From Lingula anatina (taxonomy: Eukaryota > Brachiopoda > Lingulata > Lingulida > Lingulidae): a stretch of DNA of 64,000 nt. Location of the stretch: contig NW_019775453.1 of NCBI RefSeq assembly GCF_001039355.2, positions 327,118 through 391,117 of the forward strand, written 5' to 3'. A model generated the notes under the pieces. The model saw only the letters and a list, made by a program, of their open reading frames with translations. It had not been told where the DNA came from and ran no database searches. Positions 1-15,300 of this stretch are shown piece by piece. Numbering within the stretch: position 1 is the stretch's first letter; every line of letters starts with the position of its first letter. Made by a program: the position numbers and the translations under genes.

Positions 1-371
1 CCCAAAAACATGATTTTGATATTTAAATATTGAAAATTCACTGAGTTTTTAGGAGGTTGTTCCCTAATTTTATTTATTACCAGTATTTAAAGATACAGAG
101 TAGTCTATACCAGAATTACCATCACCTGCATCCCTCCATGCCACTGCCTGAGTGGAAGTCTTACACATTTCTTGTTTTTTGGGTAATTTTTGTGTTGACG
201 TTTTCTTTGACACGGTTTATATTTGACTGATGGTTAGAATTATAATATATATATATATATATCAACTCAAATACAAATGAATGCGATTCTCGGATTATCA
301 TTGATAGTTTATTATTTTAATATTATTATTTATTATTTTAATATGTGGACTTTGTTTTTTTTTACCCTCAG
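1..371 (+). other. Intron of PKHD1L1 at the window start
   Basis: Sequence before the first splice acceptor (AG at 370-371). It contains a short TA microsatellite near 245. No exon is visible. Confidence 0.7.
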
Positions 372-3300
372 TCATCCCCAGGGGCAGTTCAGCTTACTGT
401 TTCCCAGGCAGCAGGAACCATCTCAAGTCCAACTAACTTCACATATGTCAATGAACTCACTCCGGAAATATCCAGTGTGACCATTACAACTACAACCTCA
501 TGTGTACAAGGTGAATTCAATACTTTTAGGGAACTTTCAACTATATATTTCAATAACAATGAGTTTATTATTGATGTGATTTAATATGCAAAAAATAAGA
601 TGAAGGATTTATTTAAAGAATAATAAAATGGCAAGACAAACAGTTGTACAGTAGGGTCTTTTGGGTTTTTTCATAGATTATCATTTCATGGCTATGTTTT
701 AGTGCACATTCTTGAAATATAATTACTACTATAATGACAGGTGCAATTAAATACATGTATGGTAACCAATATTTCAAAACAGGTGGAGGAAATCTCACAA
801 TTCTTGGGACTGGCTTTGGCAGTACACCCAGCAGTTCAGGTGCAGTGAGGGTTGGACATTTCACCACCAAAATAATGAGCTACAATGACACACAGATAAT
901 TGTCAGACTGCCCCCTGTTTCACCTGGAGTACATGATTTTGTTGTAGAAGTGGCTCCAAATGGATGTGCTGACTTAAGGTATAAGTGTGATATTAGACAC
1001 TTTAAGTATGGTAACAGAACACAAACCACATCCTTCCATAAAATGTCTTTGCTACCTCTATTTCTATCACTTTAGGTCTAGAGATGTAAGGGCAGTTGAT
1101 TTTTAAAATAATTCCAAGGGTGAATACTGGTATTTTATGAAAGGGAAAATCCAATGTGTCATGTTACACGTGAACCATGTATAGTAATATAAATTGGATA
1201 AAATTGTATTTAAACTACCCCTGGTAAGTAAAGACAGTAGGCAATTTGATTGACATTATATTAGATATTAGGGTGACAATCTCCAGATTAATTACCTGCC
1301 TGACTGTGAAGTAAAGCATTATATGTATTGGATGAGTGCAAACATATCATCTTCCTTAAGTTTGCCAGAAGTGGCTTTTGTAAACACTCTTTAACTTCCC
1401 TCATTTCCAGAAGAAACAACATAGGGAATTTCACCTGTAATTTTGAAGTGGATTCCGTGTACCCTACGCAAGGGTCTGTGTACGGAGGCACAAATGTGGT
1501 CATTGTTGGGGATGGCTTTACTGCAGACACAAATATTACATTTGGAAATGTTTCCTGCGATATTACTGCTGTCAACCAGACTAAGATATGCTGTGTAACT
1601 CGTGACAGTGCCACCAAACACATTGTCAAAAACACAGGTTTGTCACCATTATTTCCCATAAAAGTTAAAATGATGGGCTCATATTTGTCAAAAATATGAT
1701 GAATTGAAGTTATTGGCAACCACCGTCCTATTTAAAATATAAGAGTATGTACATGTTGCTGTTTCTTTTATTCTTTCTGACTTGTTTTAATTCTGAACTG
1801 TTGTTTTATATTGTTATTTCTATAAAGAACTTTTGATAGTAAATGTTTATAGTACTACATGTAATCACTTATCTCTTAGCTTTGGATTTCATTTGTGTAA
1901 ATTCAAATTGTCTTTGCTAGATAATAGAAAGTTTGAAATTGGAACAGTTTGATGTATAATTAAACATCTATTAATCATTTTCTACTTGTAGTAAAAGGCA
2001 ATTTAATTTGTATTTCAGTGGTGAATAATAAATTTGCCTGGTCCCCATCAGTTTTCACAGTCCAGGTTGGTGATGTAGTCCGCTGGGAGTGGAACTCTGA
2101 GCCATCCTCTGGGTTTGCCTTCAAGATTGAGCAGACAGCTAGTGCTGTGGCAGACTCGTATGACGGGAAAGGTTTCAGGAGTGGGTCACCAGTACCATCA
2201 GGTGCAAAAATTAAGATAATTAGTGACTTTCACATTACTAGGCTAGCTGTAAAATCCCTGTTGGGTCAAATTTATAAAAAATTTAATAATTAACATTATT
2301 TTATTTAATCTCATCTTTTGTTACAGATTTTGATTTTTTATTTAACATATTTCAATACCAGGTGCATTCGAGTACCGTTTTGGACAAGTAGGCACAGTGT
2401 ATTACTGGAGTGGCACTGTAGACACACGTGGACTGATGGAGTTGAGAGGAACCATTCATGTTGAAAAGAGAAGATCGCAGGCCGCCCTGATGGCAGCCAA
2501 GGTTGGAGACATTGAAGCGAAATACAATGTCAATTCAGGTATTTATAATAGATGTTGCAGAGATGATCCTGAAGTCTGTGTTTAAAATTGGGGTAAAATA
2601 TCATAGTTTTGAGGATCTGTGTTCTGTACTCAGATGATTTAACTGAAGTTGTATGAAATTAGTAATCTGAAAAGTAGTTTGTATAGAATTGTTAAGACTG
2701 GTATCTGTTTCAAGACATGCTTGTTGACATGTTCAGTTTGCATGTGCTTAACGTTTTATATTTTATGTATTTTCCTCTTTTTTCTAGGTGTTTCAGTATC
2801 AGATGGCTGCGACAGTGGTTGTACCAATAACATAACCCAGCTGTCAACAGGTTGCCTTGAAGATACACCAAGTACAAATGACAGCAGTCATTTTGAATTT
2901 GCCTTCTCACTGTGTAGTGCAGCTGTCATCACCTCTATGATGCCAAACAAAGGAACCCCTGAGGTGGATGTTGTCTTAGAAGGTTCTGGATTCAGTGACA
3001 TCGTGTGTGAAAATGTGGTGTTAATAGGGGACCACACTTGTAGTATAACATCCGTGAATAATACAAGAATAGTGTGCAGTTTGATGACTGAGAGTGATTT
3101 TCCAGCAGGAGAACTGAAGTACCTGACTCTGAATGTTACAAACAGGGGTCTTGCCCTGGTCTCACCTAATGGACAGCTACAGCGTGGCTTTATAATGATA
3201 CCCAGATTGGACAACGTCCAGCCTGCCTCAGGGTCTGTGGCTGGAGGGACACTTCTCACTCTTACAGGAGATGGGTTCTCAGGTAAGACATGTAACAGCA

Positions 3301-6300
3301 ACAAATGAGAAATGAGGAACAAGGACCATCATTGTTTTAAATAATGCAAATGCTTTTCATATTTTCATATTGTTGGTGTCTTTATTTGAATCAGTTTTTG
3401 TACGTCTTCTGTCCCAGTGATATTGTAATATTATGACGGGCGGTATTAGATACCAAAGTACTAAATGTAATTGTAATATGGCAAAGAATTAGCAGCTTTA
3501 TGCTCTAGTTACCATTAATGCAATTTCCATGTTGTTATTTCCACAAGAAACAATATTATTCCCTTAAAAAACACTCTTAAAGGTTGATGAATACTGTTCT
3601 AGGAGATCTTGGCGACAAAGTGGTCAGAGTTGGAAATACTGAGTGTCCAGTTGTAAGTGCCAATTACACTAGCATCATCTGCAGAACTGACCCACAAATG
3701 GCATTTACTGGGAATGTGACAGTCACCATCAGTGGCCGCATAACTTCAGTCTGCCCTACAGATGACTGCATATTTGAATACTCTGATCAGCAAACACCAA
3801 CTCTTACATCTGTCTCACCAGTCACTCTTCAGGGGTCAGGAACACAGGTTTCCTTGAAAGGATCCAAATTTGGAACCAATACTGCTGCTGTTGACATAAC
3901 TGTAGGTGGCGTCACTTGTGTGATTGATACCATTTCCGATACTGAAATCAGCTGCACCCTTGGATACGCCCCTGTCGGGAATCAGCCATTAGTGGTGTAC
4001 ATCTCTCCAATGGGATACCCTCAGTCTACAGCTGTAGTAAGTTTAGAGAGTGTGCCCTTGCTTCAAAGTGTCACCCCAAATCAGGGCAGCACTCAAGGCG
4101 GGACCAACCTCACCATATTTGGAGCTGGATTTGTGGAAGGCATGACAACTGTCACAGTGGGCGGAGTGCAGTGCCACATCCTGGCTGTCAATCTTTCCAC
4201 TATCCTATGTACCACAGAGGCACATGCAGTGGGTGCGGTGGACGTCGCTGTAGTGTCCAATGGAGTTCAGTATCCCACAGGAAGTTACAGCTATTCCACT
4301 GCTGCCACACCCATTGTGTCAAGTATTAACCCTACATCTGGCATGACTGGAGACACTGTGAACATAGCTGGAACAGGTTAAAATATTACATTTCTTCTTT
4401 GTTTATGAGAAATTTATATAAAATTGAATGGTGGATAATAGTGAAAAACATTTGTTGTTTTAACTGAAATTAATTTTTTTATGAATTGTGTATCAATGAA
4501 ACATTTGTCAATGAACATAAACTGCCAGGAGTCATACAATACATATTGATATCTGATAACAATTAAATGCTTGTATTTTTTATATGGTAAAAACAAGTTG
4601 CTTCTTAAGATAACATGTTTTGTCTTTCCCAGGTTTTGACCCAGGAGTAGAAATGGTGAAGATTGACAATGCATATTGTGTAGTACAAACTGCCTCGGCC
4701 ACAGCTATCACCTGTATACTGGGTGACCATGCTGCTGGTCACTTTGCTGTGGAAGTAGCCATACAAAACAAAGGAAGAGCCGTATCTGATGTCTACTTTA
4801 ACTATACTCTAAGTGTGAGCAGTGTGGCACCTGTTGAAGGTACATATGCTGAATTGGGTTGGGGAGATGAAAATGCAAGTGGTCTTCAGTTTGAGCTTTA
4901 AAGCTGCAGAACTCAAGTGTGAAAATAGTATTTAGAAAGTTCAGTTTTTAACACCCAAGATAAGCTTACGTTTGTTTTTAGTATGTTTTTAAAATGCCTA
5001 ATGTATTTGCAGGAAGCTATGGCGGTGGCCAGTTACTGACATTAGAGGGTGTGGGTTTCTCCACCATTGTTACTGATGTAAATGTGTGTGGACGCCCATG
5101 TGTTGTACGGTTTGTCAATTCTACGTATATCAGTTGTGAAGTACCACCCTCTCAGCAAAGTAAGTGTGTTATACTGGTGATGGAATACATATATACATAA
5201 TGAAAAACAAAGTAATGTATTTTTGGTTAGTAAAGGATTGCAGCCCTTACCTTAACAAATGTGTTTTAAATAAATTTTAGTGGCATTTCTTTTCCACCAT
5301 AACCCTTCCTATTCCCTCTATTTAATTTCTATTTTTAAAATCTTTATTCCACCCATGTCTAGCATTGTTTCTCTTCTTAAATTGCCACATATTTATTTGT
5401 TATGTTGTATTTTTCAATTTTAAAAGATAATCACATCTTAAATAAAATTTAGGTAAACAAAACTAATTTTCATGTATTTTTGTATGTATGATATTAGGAA
5501 ATGATTAAGAAGAATAAAAAAGTCAAATGCCTATCTACAATAATTGAATATTTTTTTATGAAAAGAAAAGACAAAAGTAAATTATTATTATTTTTACTAT
5601 ATTCAGGTCCTACAAGTGGCAGTACAGAACAGTGCCCTATTGAAGTAGCTGTAAACAATGCCCAAGAGACGGCATCAACCCAGTATGCATACAAGGCAGC
5701 CCTGACTCCAACAATTACTTCTGTCAGCCCAGCCAGAGGTGGGACAGGAGGAGGAACATTGCTCACCATTACTGGAACTAACTTTGGGTATGACATTTCA
5801 TTGAGATGAATTCTTTTAAAAAGTTGTCCTTTTGCGGTCCTTGTCCTATTTGGGTAAAAGTATGGCTTTTGTTTGCTGTTAATCTGAATGTTTAAAAAGA
5901 CTGAAATGTTATGTCAGTCACAAAGATATGTGAAATGTAAAGTGAATCTAAAGTATATGTTACAATTTTGATACAAATAGCTTGATTTTATATTTCAATT
6001 CTTATTGGGCAGATTGTGTAAATATAGTATGGTAGTTAGAATAGAAGTAAGTACTTGGTATCAATAAAATTGTTGATATTATACCAAAAGGTATTGATAG
6101 GTCAGTATATTCATGCAAGGTGGTATATTGTTTTTATTTTCAGAACCAGTAATGTTGTGAGTATAGATGGCACCATATGTGATGTGCAGTCTGCATCCAG
6201 TACAACTATTGTCTGCAGAACCAGATCTCACACAAGAACCATTAGAACTAAAGTGTGTGTATATTGTATTTATTTTCAGAACCAGTAATGTAGTGAGTAT

Positions 6301-9300
6301 AGATGGCACCACATGTGATGTGCAGTCTGCATCCAGTACAACTATTGTCTGCAGAACCAGATCTCACACAAGAACCATTAGAACTAAAGTGCGTGTGGAG
6401 GTAGATGATAAAGGAATTGCTACCCAGGTAAACAGAGCTGCTTTTTAATTGACAAGGGGGAGTCATTTTTAGTACCCATAAGTTGATTATTCCTAGTAGT
6501 TTCCAGTGATATATGTTCATATCTTTTCCAAGTCAGTCAGTGATGCCCTCACTTAAAAAGTTTTAAATATTTTTATGGCTTTTGTTTTAAAATTGAAGTT
6601 TTTCAAAATCAGTAACAGTTCTTATGCCGAGTATAGTTAACCAGTTTCTTTGTCTTTTTCCATTATCATCAAGGCAGTTTTCCAAAATCAGTAACAGTTC
6701 TTATGCCGAGTATAGTTTACCAGTTTCTTTGTCTTTTTCCATTATCATCAACGTATGGCATTCCAAAATGTTTTAACATGTATGAAAAGTCATTAAAATA
6801 ATTAAAATTCATTTAAAATGTAAAAGTTTTTTACCTGTGTTTTTTTGTTAATCCAGGACAATGCAGACTATTTCTATGTAGATGTGTGGTCATCCAGACA
6901 CACCTGGGGCGGGGACAGCCCTCCTGTTGCTGGAGACTATGTGGTCATTCAAGAGGGACAAACAATTTACCTAGATGTCAGCACCCCTGTACTGAGATTT
7001 TTACTCATCAGAGGTAATTTAAGTACATGTTAAGTGTCAGAAGAAAATGTTCGTAAATAATGAACCTTTTTAAATGATTAGTGATACACATAACAGAGGC
7101 AGAAAAGGTGTGATTTTAGTTTCAGGTATGATGCCCATCATCTACAAAAAGGCTTCACCAGAAGAAAGGTTGTTTCTAATTAGTAATATTTACACTTTTT
7201 AGGTGGCAAGCTGGTATTTGATGAGGTTGATGTAGAGCTACATTCAGAGTACATTTTTATCGCAGATGGTGGTGCACTCCAAGTAAGTATTTTGTTTTGT
7301 TTAAAAGAATATCGTACATTTCACAGTACTTCTATGTGGACGTTCAAAACCATTAAAAGGCACTTATAACCTTTTGAAATAATAAATGGACATAATTTGT
7401 CACCACACCCTTATATTGAGGCTTTATGCTGCCATGTACAATGCTGTTCTTTTAAGAAAATTCAGTTCAATTTTTTGGTCTCTTGTTTGGTATTAATAGT
7501 AGGACATTTTGTAATCAGCAGTGGGATACCCGTTTCAGGTGGGCACTGCAGATGCTCCATTCCAACACAAAGCAGTAATTGAGCTCCATGGACATGTGAA
7601 GACCACAGAGTTACCCATATATGGTGCCAAGATGATTGCAGTGAGGAATGGAACCCTGGACTTGCATGGTAAGTTGGGGAGTAAAAGTCATTTTTACAGT
7701 TCATTTCTCCAAGAAAACTTTGTGAAACTTATCCATTTTAAAATATGAACATTGCTGAGGATTAGAGCAAAGAGATGCAGCCATCATGCAGGTGATTAAC
7801 ACACACATGCACACATTTTTTGAAAATCCCAGTTTTTCACTTAATAAGTTTTAGTTATTGCATAAGGTATAGTTGGGGGTTAGGTACATCACTGCATTAA
7901 AATTGTTATGGTGTTCACTTATCTTTACCAGGTCAGTATATACCCGTAACATGGACATTGCTGGCTCAGACAGCTGGGGCTAATACCAATACACTGACCC
8001 TCAAACAACCTGTAACTTGGCAACCAGGAGAAGAGATTGTCATAGCAACCACTGGGGGGCATCTTAGTCAGAAGGAAAATGAGAAACGCATTATTCAAAG
8101 TGTATCAGCAGATGGTTTGACTCTAACATTAACAGAACCTTTGGAGTATGAACATTTAGGTGAGTCTCCTTTGAAATCGTATGTAATGAGTTGAATTTAG
8201 ACAGTATTGAGAAATGCACAAAATTACAGACTCTCAGTCTAATTTGGCAAATATGAGATTAGGAGAATAAATGCTTCGGATGTTAGATTTTTACGTATTT
8301 TTATTAATTCAAGATGTTAGAGTAAGATCTATGAATTTTTATTAATTAAAAATATGAACATTGGTGTATTGGTTGCATTGGGCCTCTTAGTCACTTAGCC
8401 TTTAACATTTGACCTTCCTGTTTATTAAATTTTTTTTTTTTTTTTTGTTTTGATATCATTTGAAGCCCTTTGTTTCATAATTTATTCTACCCATACAGGC
8501 ATTACCAGAATGGTTGAAGGAGAAGCTTTAGAGATAAGAGCTGAAGTAGGACTGCTTACACGTAATGTTGTTATCCGTGGCTCAGTTGATGATCAATGGA
8601 CACAAACAGTAGAAGCTTGTGAAGCTGGATTTAAATCTGGTAACTTTTCTGACACCATATATGTGGATCAGTTTTAAAAGACTTTTCTTTGACACTTGCA
8701 AACTATCAAAAATTAAAGCTAGACATTTTTCTGCAGTCTTAGAATGGTATGCACTGTGCTACATGGTTATAAGAGTTTGCTGATAACACACTTAAGTTTG
8801 ATAGATGTCCATTGTGTCACATCTTTTGTTATTTTGTAGATTCCAAATACTTTTTATGAAAAATGGAATCAATTTATTCAAATGCTGATAAACTAAACTT
8901 TTAAATTAATGTTTTTGCAAATATTAAGGCAATGTAGACTAAGACATGCAAGTGTTTCTCGTTGTGATAAATTTTTTTATCAAATTCCAGGTGAATTTGA
9001 TACACAGACATGCTTTCAAGGTTTGTTTGGCGATGAAGAACTGAATGATGAGTTTGGTGCCCATATTATCATCCATCCCCCGTCCCCAAACAGCCACTGT
9101 GTCCATGCTCATATTTCATATACGGAGTTAACCCATGTTGGTCAGGCTTTCCGTCTTGGTCGTTATCCCATTCATTTTCACCTAATGGGAAACACCTCAT
9201 ATGATGAGGCCTATGTGAGAGGATGCTCAATCCATGATGCTTATAATCGAGCTGTCAATATTCACGGCACCCATTATGTGCTGGTCGAGCACACTTTTAT

Positions 9301-12300
9301 TTATAACATCAGAGGTGGAGCTTTCTTCCTAGAGGATGGCATAGAAACCAAGAACATTTTTCAGTACGATCTTGCCATTTTTGTACGACAGAGTACAAGT
9401 TTACTTAATGATGACATTACTCCAGCTGCGTTTTGGATAACAAATCCAGATAATGTTATTCGCCACTGCCACGTTGCAGGGGGAACACATTTTGGTTATT
9501 GGTACCGCATGAAGGAACACCCTGAAGGACCCTCTTATGACCCCACCATATGCCCCCCTAAGGTGCCTCTGGGTGAGTTCTACAATAACACTGGGCACTC
9601 CCTAGGCCAATTTGTCCTGTGGATTTTTCCAGATTTTTACCCCATGCAAGGTGGAAGCTGCAACAGCATGATCCCTGAGCCTGCAACCTTCAGTAAACTA
9701 ACTGCATATAATAGCCTGAAAGGAATGGAGGTAGTTAATGGGGGTGCTTTACAGTTCAGTGACATTATCCTTTTTGACAACTATGCAAGAGGAATTGAGT
9801 ACAAACTCATCATGCAAACCAACATATTTTCAGCAGATGGACCATTTCTTAATGATATTGTTGTTATTGGACATAGTCTGCCAGCAGGGAGATGCACGGA
9901 CCGAGGACTCATTCTGCCTTTTGCGGCTGGACTGAACGTGAACAATACCAGGTTTATCAACTTTGATCAGAGTAGCTGTGCTGTGTTTGGGGCTACCTTC
10001 ATTGAGTGTATATGTGTTTTAGGGTGTGGGGGCTGGGAACAGAGGTTTCAAAACCTTGAGTTTGTGAATTCTGAAAACAGAGGAGCATGGCGCTGGATAA
10101 ATGAGGTCGTAATGACAGATATGGACAGTTCTTTAACTGGACACAAAGGCTATCAGATCGTTCCCTACAACCCAACATTTACGCCGTCAAAATGCACTAG
10201 AGACAATCGCTTCAGCAAGGGAGCAGTGGATGGCTACCTGTGTGAAGATTCTGTGAGAATCCGCAAGTTTTCATTACATCAGCCATCTCCTGCTTCCCTC
10301 GAGTTCAAAAGAGCTATCCTATCCAACCAGTATGGTACTGCATATTTGGAATGGCTTCTAATGCGCAATCTGGTTCATTCCCAAGGATGGATGACAGATC
10401 TCCTTTGTAATGTTACATATGATTTAACATTTGAAGATTCTTCTCAGATTTCNCACTTGCAAACTATCAAAAATTAAAGCTGTAGTAGACATTTTTCTGC
10501 AGTCTTAGAATGGTATGCACTGTGCTACATTGGTATAAGAGTTTGCTGATAACACACTTAAGTTTGATAGATGTCCATTGTGTCACATCTTTTGTGATTT
10601 TGTAGATTCCAAATACTTTTTATGAAAAATGGAATCAATTTATTCAAATGCTGATGTACTAAACTTTTAAATTTATGTTTTTGCAAATATTATGGAAGGC
10701 AATGTAGACTAAGACATGCAAGTGTTTCTCGTTGTGATAAATTTTTGATCAAATTCCAGGTGAATTTGATACACAGACATGCTTTCAAGGTTTGTTTGGC
10801 GATGAAGAACTGAACGATGAGTTTGGCGCCCATATTATCATCCATCCCCCATCTCCAAACAGCCACTGTGTCCATGCTCATATTTCATATACGGAGTTTA
10901 CCCATGTTGGTCAGGCTTTCCGTCTTGGTCGCTATCCCATTCATTTTCACCTAATGGGAAACACCTCATATGATGAAGCTTATGTGAGAGGATGCTCAAT
11001 CCATGATGCTTATAATCGAGCTGTCAATATTCACGGCACCCATTATGTGCTGGTCGAGCACACCTTTATTTATAACATCAGAGGTGGAGCTTTCTTCCTA
11101 GAGGATGGCATAGAAACCAAGAACATTTTTCAGTATGATCTTGCCATTTTTGTGCGACAAAGTACAAGTTTACTTAATGATGACATTACTCCAGCTGCGT
11201 TTTGGATAACAAATCCAGATAATGTTATTCGCCACTGCCATGTTGCAGGGGGAACACATTTTGGTTATTGGTACCGCATGAAGGAACACCCTGAAGGACC
11301 CTCTTATGACCCCACCATATGCCCCCCTAAGGTGCCTCTGGGTGAGTTCTACAATAACACTGGGCACTCCCTAGGTCAATTTGTCCTGTGGATTTTCCCA
11401 GATTTTTACCCCATGCAAGGTGGAGGCTGCAACAGCATGATCCCTGAGCCTGCAACCTTCAGCAAACTAACTGCATATAATAGCCTGAAAGGAATGGAGG
11501 TAGTTAATGGGGGTGCTTTACAGTTCAGTGACATCGTCCTTTTTGACAACTATGCAAGAGGAATTGAGTACAAACTCATCATGCAAACCAACATATTTTC
11601 AGCAGATGGACCATTTCTTAATGATATTGTTGTTATTGGGCATAGTCTGCCAGCAGGGAGATGCACGGACCGAGGACTTATTCTGCCTTTTGCGGCTGGA
11701 CTGAACGTGAACAATACCAGGTTTATCAACTTTGATCAGAGCAACTGTTCTGTGTTTGGGGCTACCTTCATTGAGTGTATATGTGTTTTAGGGTGTGGGG
11801 GCTGGGAACAGAGGTTTCAAAACCTTGAGTTTGTGAATTCTGAAAACAGAGGAGCATGGCGCTGGATAAATGAGGTCGTAATGACAGATATGGACAGTTC
11901 TTTAACTGGACACAAAGGCTATCAAATCGTTCCCTACAACCCAACATTTACACCGTCAAAATGCACTAGAGACGATCGCTTCAGCAAGGGAGCAGTGGAT
12001 GGCTACCTGTGTGAAGATTCTGTGAGAATCCGCAAGTTTTCATTACATCAGCCATCTCCTGCTTCCCTCGAGTTCAAAAGAGCTATCCTATCCAACCAGT
12101 ATGGTACTGCATATTTGGAATGGCTTCTAATGCGCAATCTGGTTCATTCCCAAGGATGGATGACAGATCTCCTTTGTAATGTTACATATGATTTAACATT
12201 TGAAGATTCTTCTCAGATTGCTAACATTTCATACCAAGGAGCTTATTATGGTATCCAGGTAATATGTTTGGATTACATTTTTCTCCTTGATTCTTTTGTA

Positions 12301-15300
12301 ATGTTATCATCACATGTATTTTTTTGTTCTGCTAAAACAGACCAGACACTTTAAGCAAATTTTATAATTCATTGTACTGCACTTTATTCATAGATGTAGC
12401 TCTTTTTTTATAACAAATCGTACTTTTAGTTTTTGTAACATTATGATTTAAACCCTTGGGGCAAAATTTTGACTAATCGAATTATCTCTTTCTGGAGCTG
12501 TAAGATTTTTTTTTAGTCTTAATCCTGTTTTATATTGTTGCTCTCCAGCCTGACTGCTGCATTATAATGTGTCACAACTTGACACGTCAACCAGACAGAG
12601 TGAGCATCCTGTCCACAGACGGTGACCGTCCCTTTGAAGAAGGCTCTCCATCACCTCTGACCTGTGAAAATAACTATAACGGAGACTTCTATTATTACAC
12701 TAACATTAACAAGCTTTGTTATATGAGTAAGTGCATTTTGCATTTTCATATTCCTACTGGTATGTGGTATAATAAGACTTGCAAAAATGAAGAATTTTTT
12801 TTTCTCATTTTAAAATTTACACTGAATATAGTTAAAGCAATAATAACTCTTCCTTTGAGATTCAAAAATCCGCATGAAATACATTGTAAACAACGCATGG
12901 AAATATATTCTATTGTATTTTACCACTAAAACGGCCGTTATTGTAGGAAAACTAAAATCTGTGCTTGTCAATAGGGCTTTCGATCCCTTTTTTTCCGGTC
13001 GACAAGTGCATTCGTTGCTAATGACGTAATGGTGTCACGCGGATTCTCGCGTTCATTCGAGACCAAAATAACATGGCGGGAAACCCTCAGACGTAAGTTG
13101 CAAGTTTTTGTACAGTGCGTCGGATAACGAAAAGCCCAGAATGGCACACATTGTGGATATAAATGCATTTTTTAACAAAAAGACGAATATATCTCATGAA
13201 TCTTATATAGTGTTGTTGTTGTCTGCTTTTCCCGCGGTTTTAAGTAGGTCACCAGTGACTTTGCAGTGTCAGAGAGAGCTCCGTCAGTTAAAATCTCTTA
13301 AGAGATTTTAACAAAAAACCGTACGTTTAGGAAAAAAACCCTGGATTAACTTTGAATGCAGGAATGGGGTCGTTGGCCATTGGTANGTATGTGGTATAAT
13401 AAGACTTGCAAAAATGAAGAATTTTTTTTTCTCATTTTAAAATTTACACTGAATATAGTTAAGTGCAAACTTTATTTGTATATCAGCAGGTTGTATATCA
13501 GCTGTTCTTTTCTTAGCTGTTTTTGTTAATGAATTGATTTGAACACATTTTTGTAGTCAGTGGCAGGGACAGACCAACCAGAAAAAAACGGGCACTCATG
13601 GTGGAAGCTGGTACCAAGGACAGAAATGTTCACTTCAAAGCATACCGCTGCTTCTATATAGGCTGCGTCCCCCCTGCAGACCCCAATACAATACCACCTG
13701 TCAGGGAGAGACCCGATGTGTTCCAACTGTGGTCAGCCACCACCACATGGGGTGGCACCGACACACATAATGGTGCCACTTACAAGATGTCTGCCGGTAC
13801 CACAGGCTCAGGACCTCTGCCAGTGGATGGGGAGAGTGTTGGGATCAGGGAAGGTATGGTAGATCAGGATAAGCTTTAATGAATGTCTGTTTTTGATTAA
13901 AGACAAGATGTTACTTGGAACTCAGCAAAGTTAAACAAAATAGTGCAGCTAGTGCAAACGTAATGCAATATACTTGGATCATTTCAACAGTTTTGAATTT
14001 TTTATTGTATATTTATATAGATTGAAGTAAATCATATAGTAAAATTATTTTGAACCCACTTGTGTGTTTTTCTTAGTAATATTTTAGGAAGAAAAATTTA
14101 CTTAAGAAGTTTGGTCTTTATTTGTCAATCATTTCTAACTGAACCATGTTTTATTAGTACAAAAGTGCAGCCCATTTGACAGAAATCTGGCCTAAAACAT
14201 TAGAAAGTGATCAGGCAAAACATCCTTTTTAGAGTTGTCTAGCCCACCCCACTGGGCCCAGCTTGATCAGTAAACTTCTATACGAGGCAGGTGCTTTGTC
14301 TGTCTTATACTGCTAAATACAGTGCTGTCATAATTTATATATAACTTATACTGGTTAGCAGGAGGAATAAGGACATTAATATGTGTATTGAAGTTTTTGT
14401 AAGACAGGATTTTGTTCAAGTGTTCATATATCGTCTAGGTGATTGGGTGGTTGCTGACATGGCACTGCCAGTGTTTGATCGTCTGGAGCTGAATGGGACA
14501 TTGGAACTGGAGTACCAGAGAAATCCACTAACAAACCAATATTACAATTTTGTCATCAATGCAACATACATCATAATTAAGGTAGGTGTGTATAATGACA
14601 CACAGCCAAAAAGCTTTATACTTTTTTACTTGTCTTGTTAAAAATTATGATAAATAAAAGACTAAATCAGCAGAAGGTTTTCAGCTTAGTGTTGGAATAT
14701 AGCTCATTTGTAGCCCTTAAAAGTTAATTATTGTCAATGGTAAATGATGATTAATGATTATAGCCTTTTTTGATTAAAATTCCTCTAAATTTATCCAGTT
14801 CCCAGGACGTTTGATAATTGGATGGTCAGATAATGTGTTCATGGGCAGTGCTCAGATAATTCTCCGTGGAACTCGTACCACTCCTGACTACCTTCTGCCT
14901 GGTTATGGACCTGAAGTGGGATCCAAAGCCATAGGTGAGAACAGATTAAATTATAGATGTGAGAAGAAAAAACAAGGTGTGTTTTAACTTTGTTAAGTCA
15001 TGATTGCATTTCTGATACATGTAGATTAACATTGTTCTTGCCAAGATGAATTAACAAATATCTTCTTTTAAACTTATAATTTGTAACTGGTGTTTCCATG
15101 GACCCATTTTATCATAGTACTATATTTTCACTTCAAAGCATTGACTGAATTATTGATTTCAGTATTCACCAAAATAAAATATAATTTTAAGGTCCAAAAT
15201 ATTTCAAATTTATTTTTCATTATCATTATTAATATTAATCTACAGCTGCATTTGGAGGCCTGGATCTTCATGGTAAGGATGTGGTCATACCATGGACAGA

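Larger units (their letters stand above)
372..6427 (+). other. PKHD1L1: TIG/IPT repeat block of PKHD1L1
   Basis: The exons between 372 and 6427 encode a string of immunoglobulin-like TIG (IPT) domains. The recurrent signature is visible many times: a P-x-x-G-x-x-x-G-G-T start, then L-T-I-x-G-x-G-F, then a short loop ending in V-x-V-G-G, then C-x-I or C-x-V and finally I-x-C. Clear examples are QGSVYGGTNVVIVGDGF in the exon at 1411 and NQGSTQGGTNLTIFGAGF in the exon at 3603. The paired cysteines of each unit are kept. These repeats form the membrane-distal extracellular stalk in the family. Confidence 0.9.
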
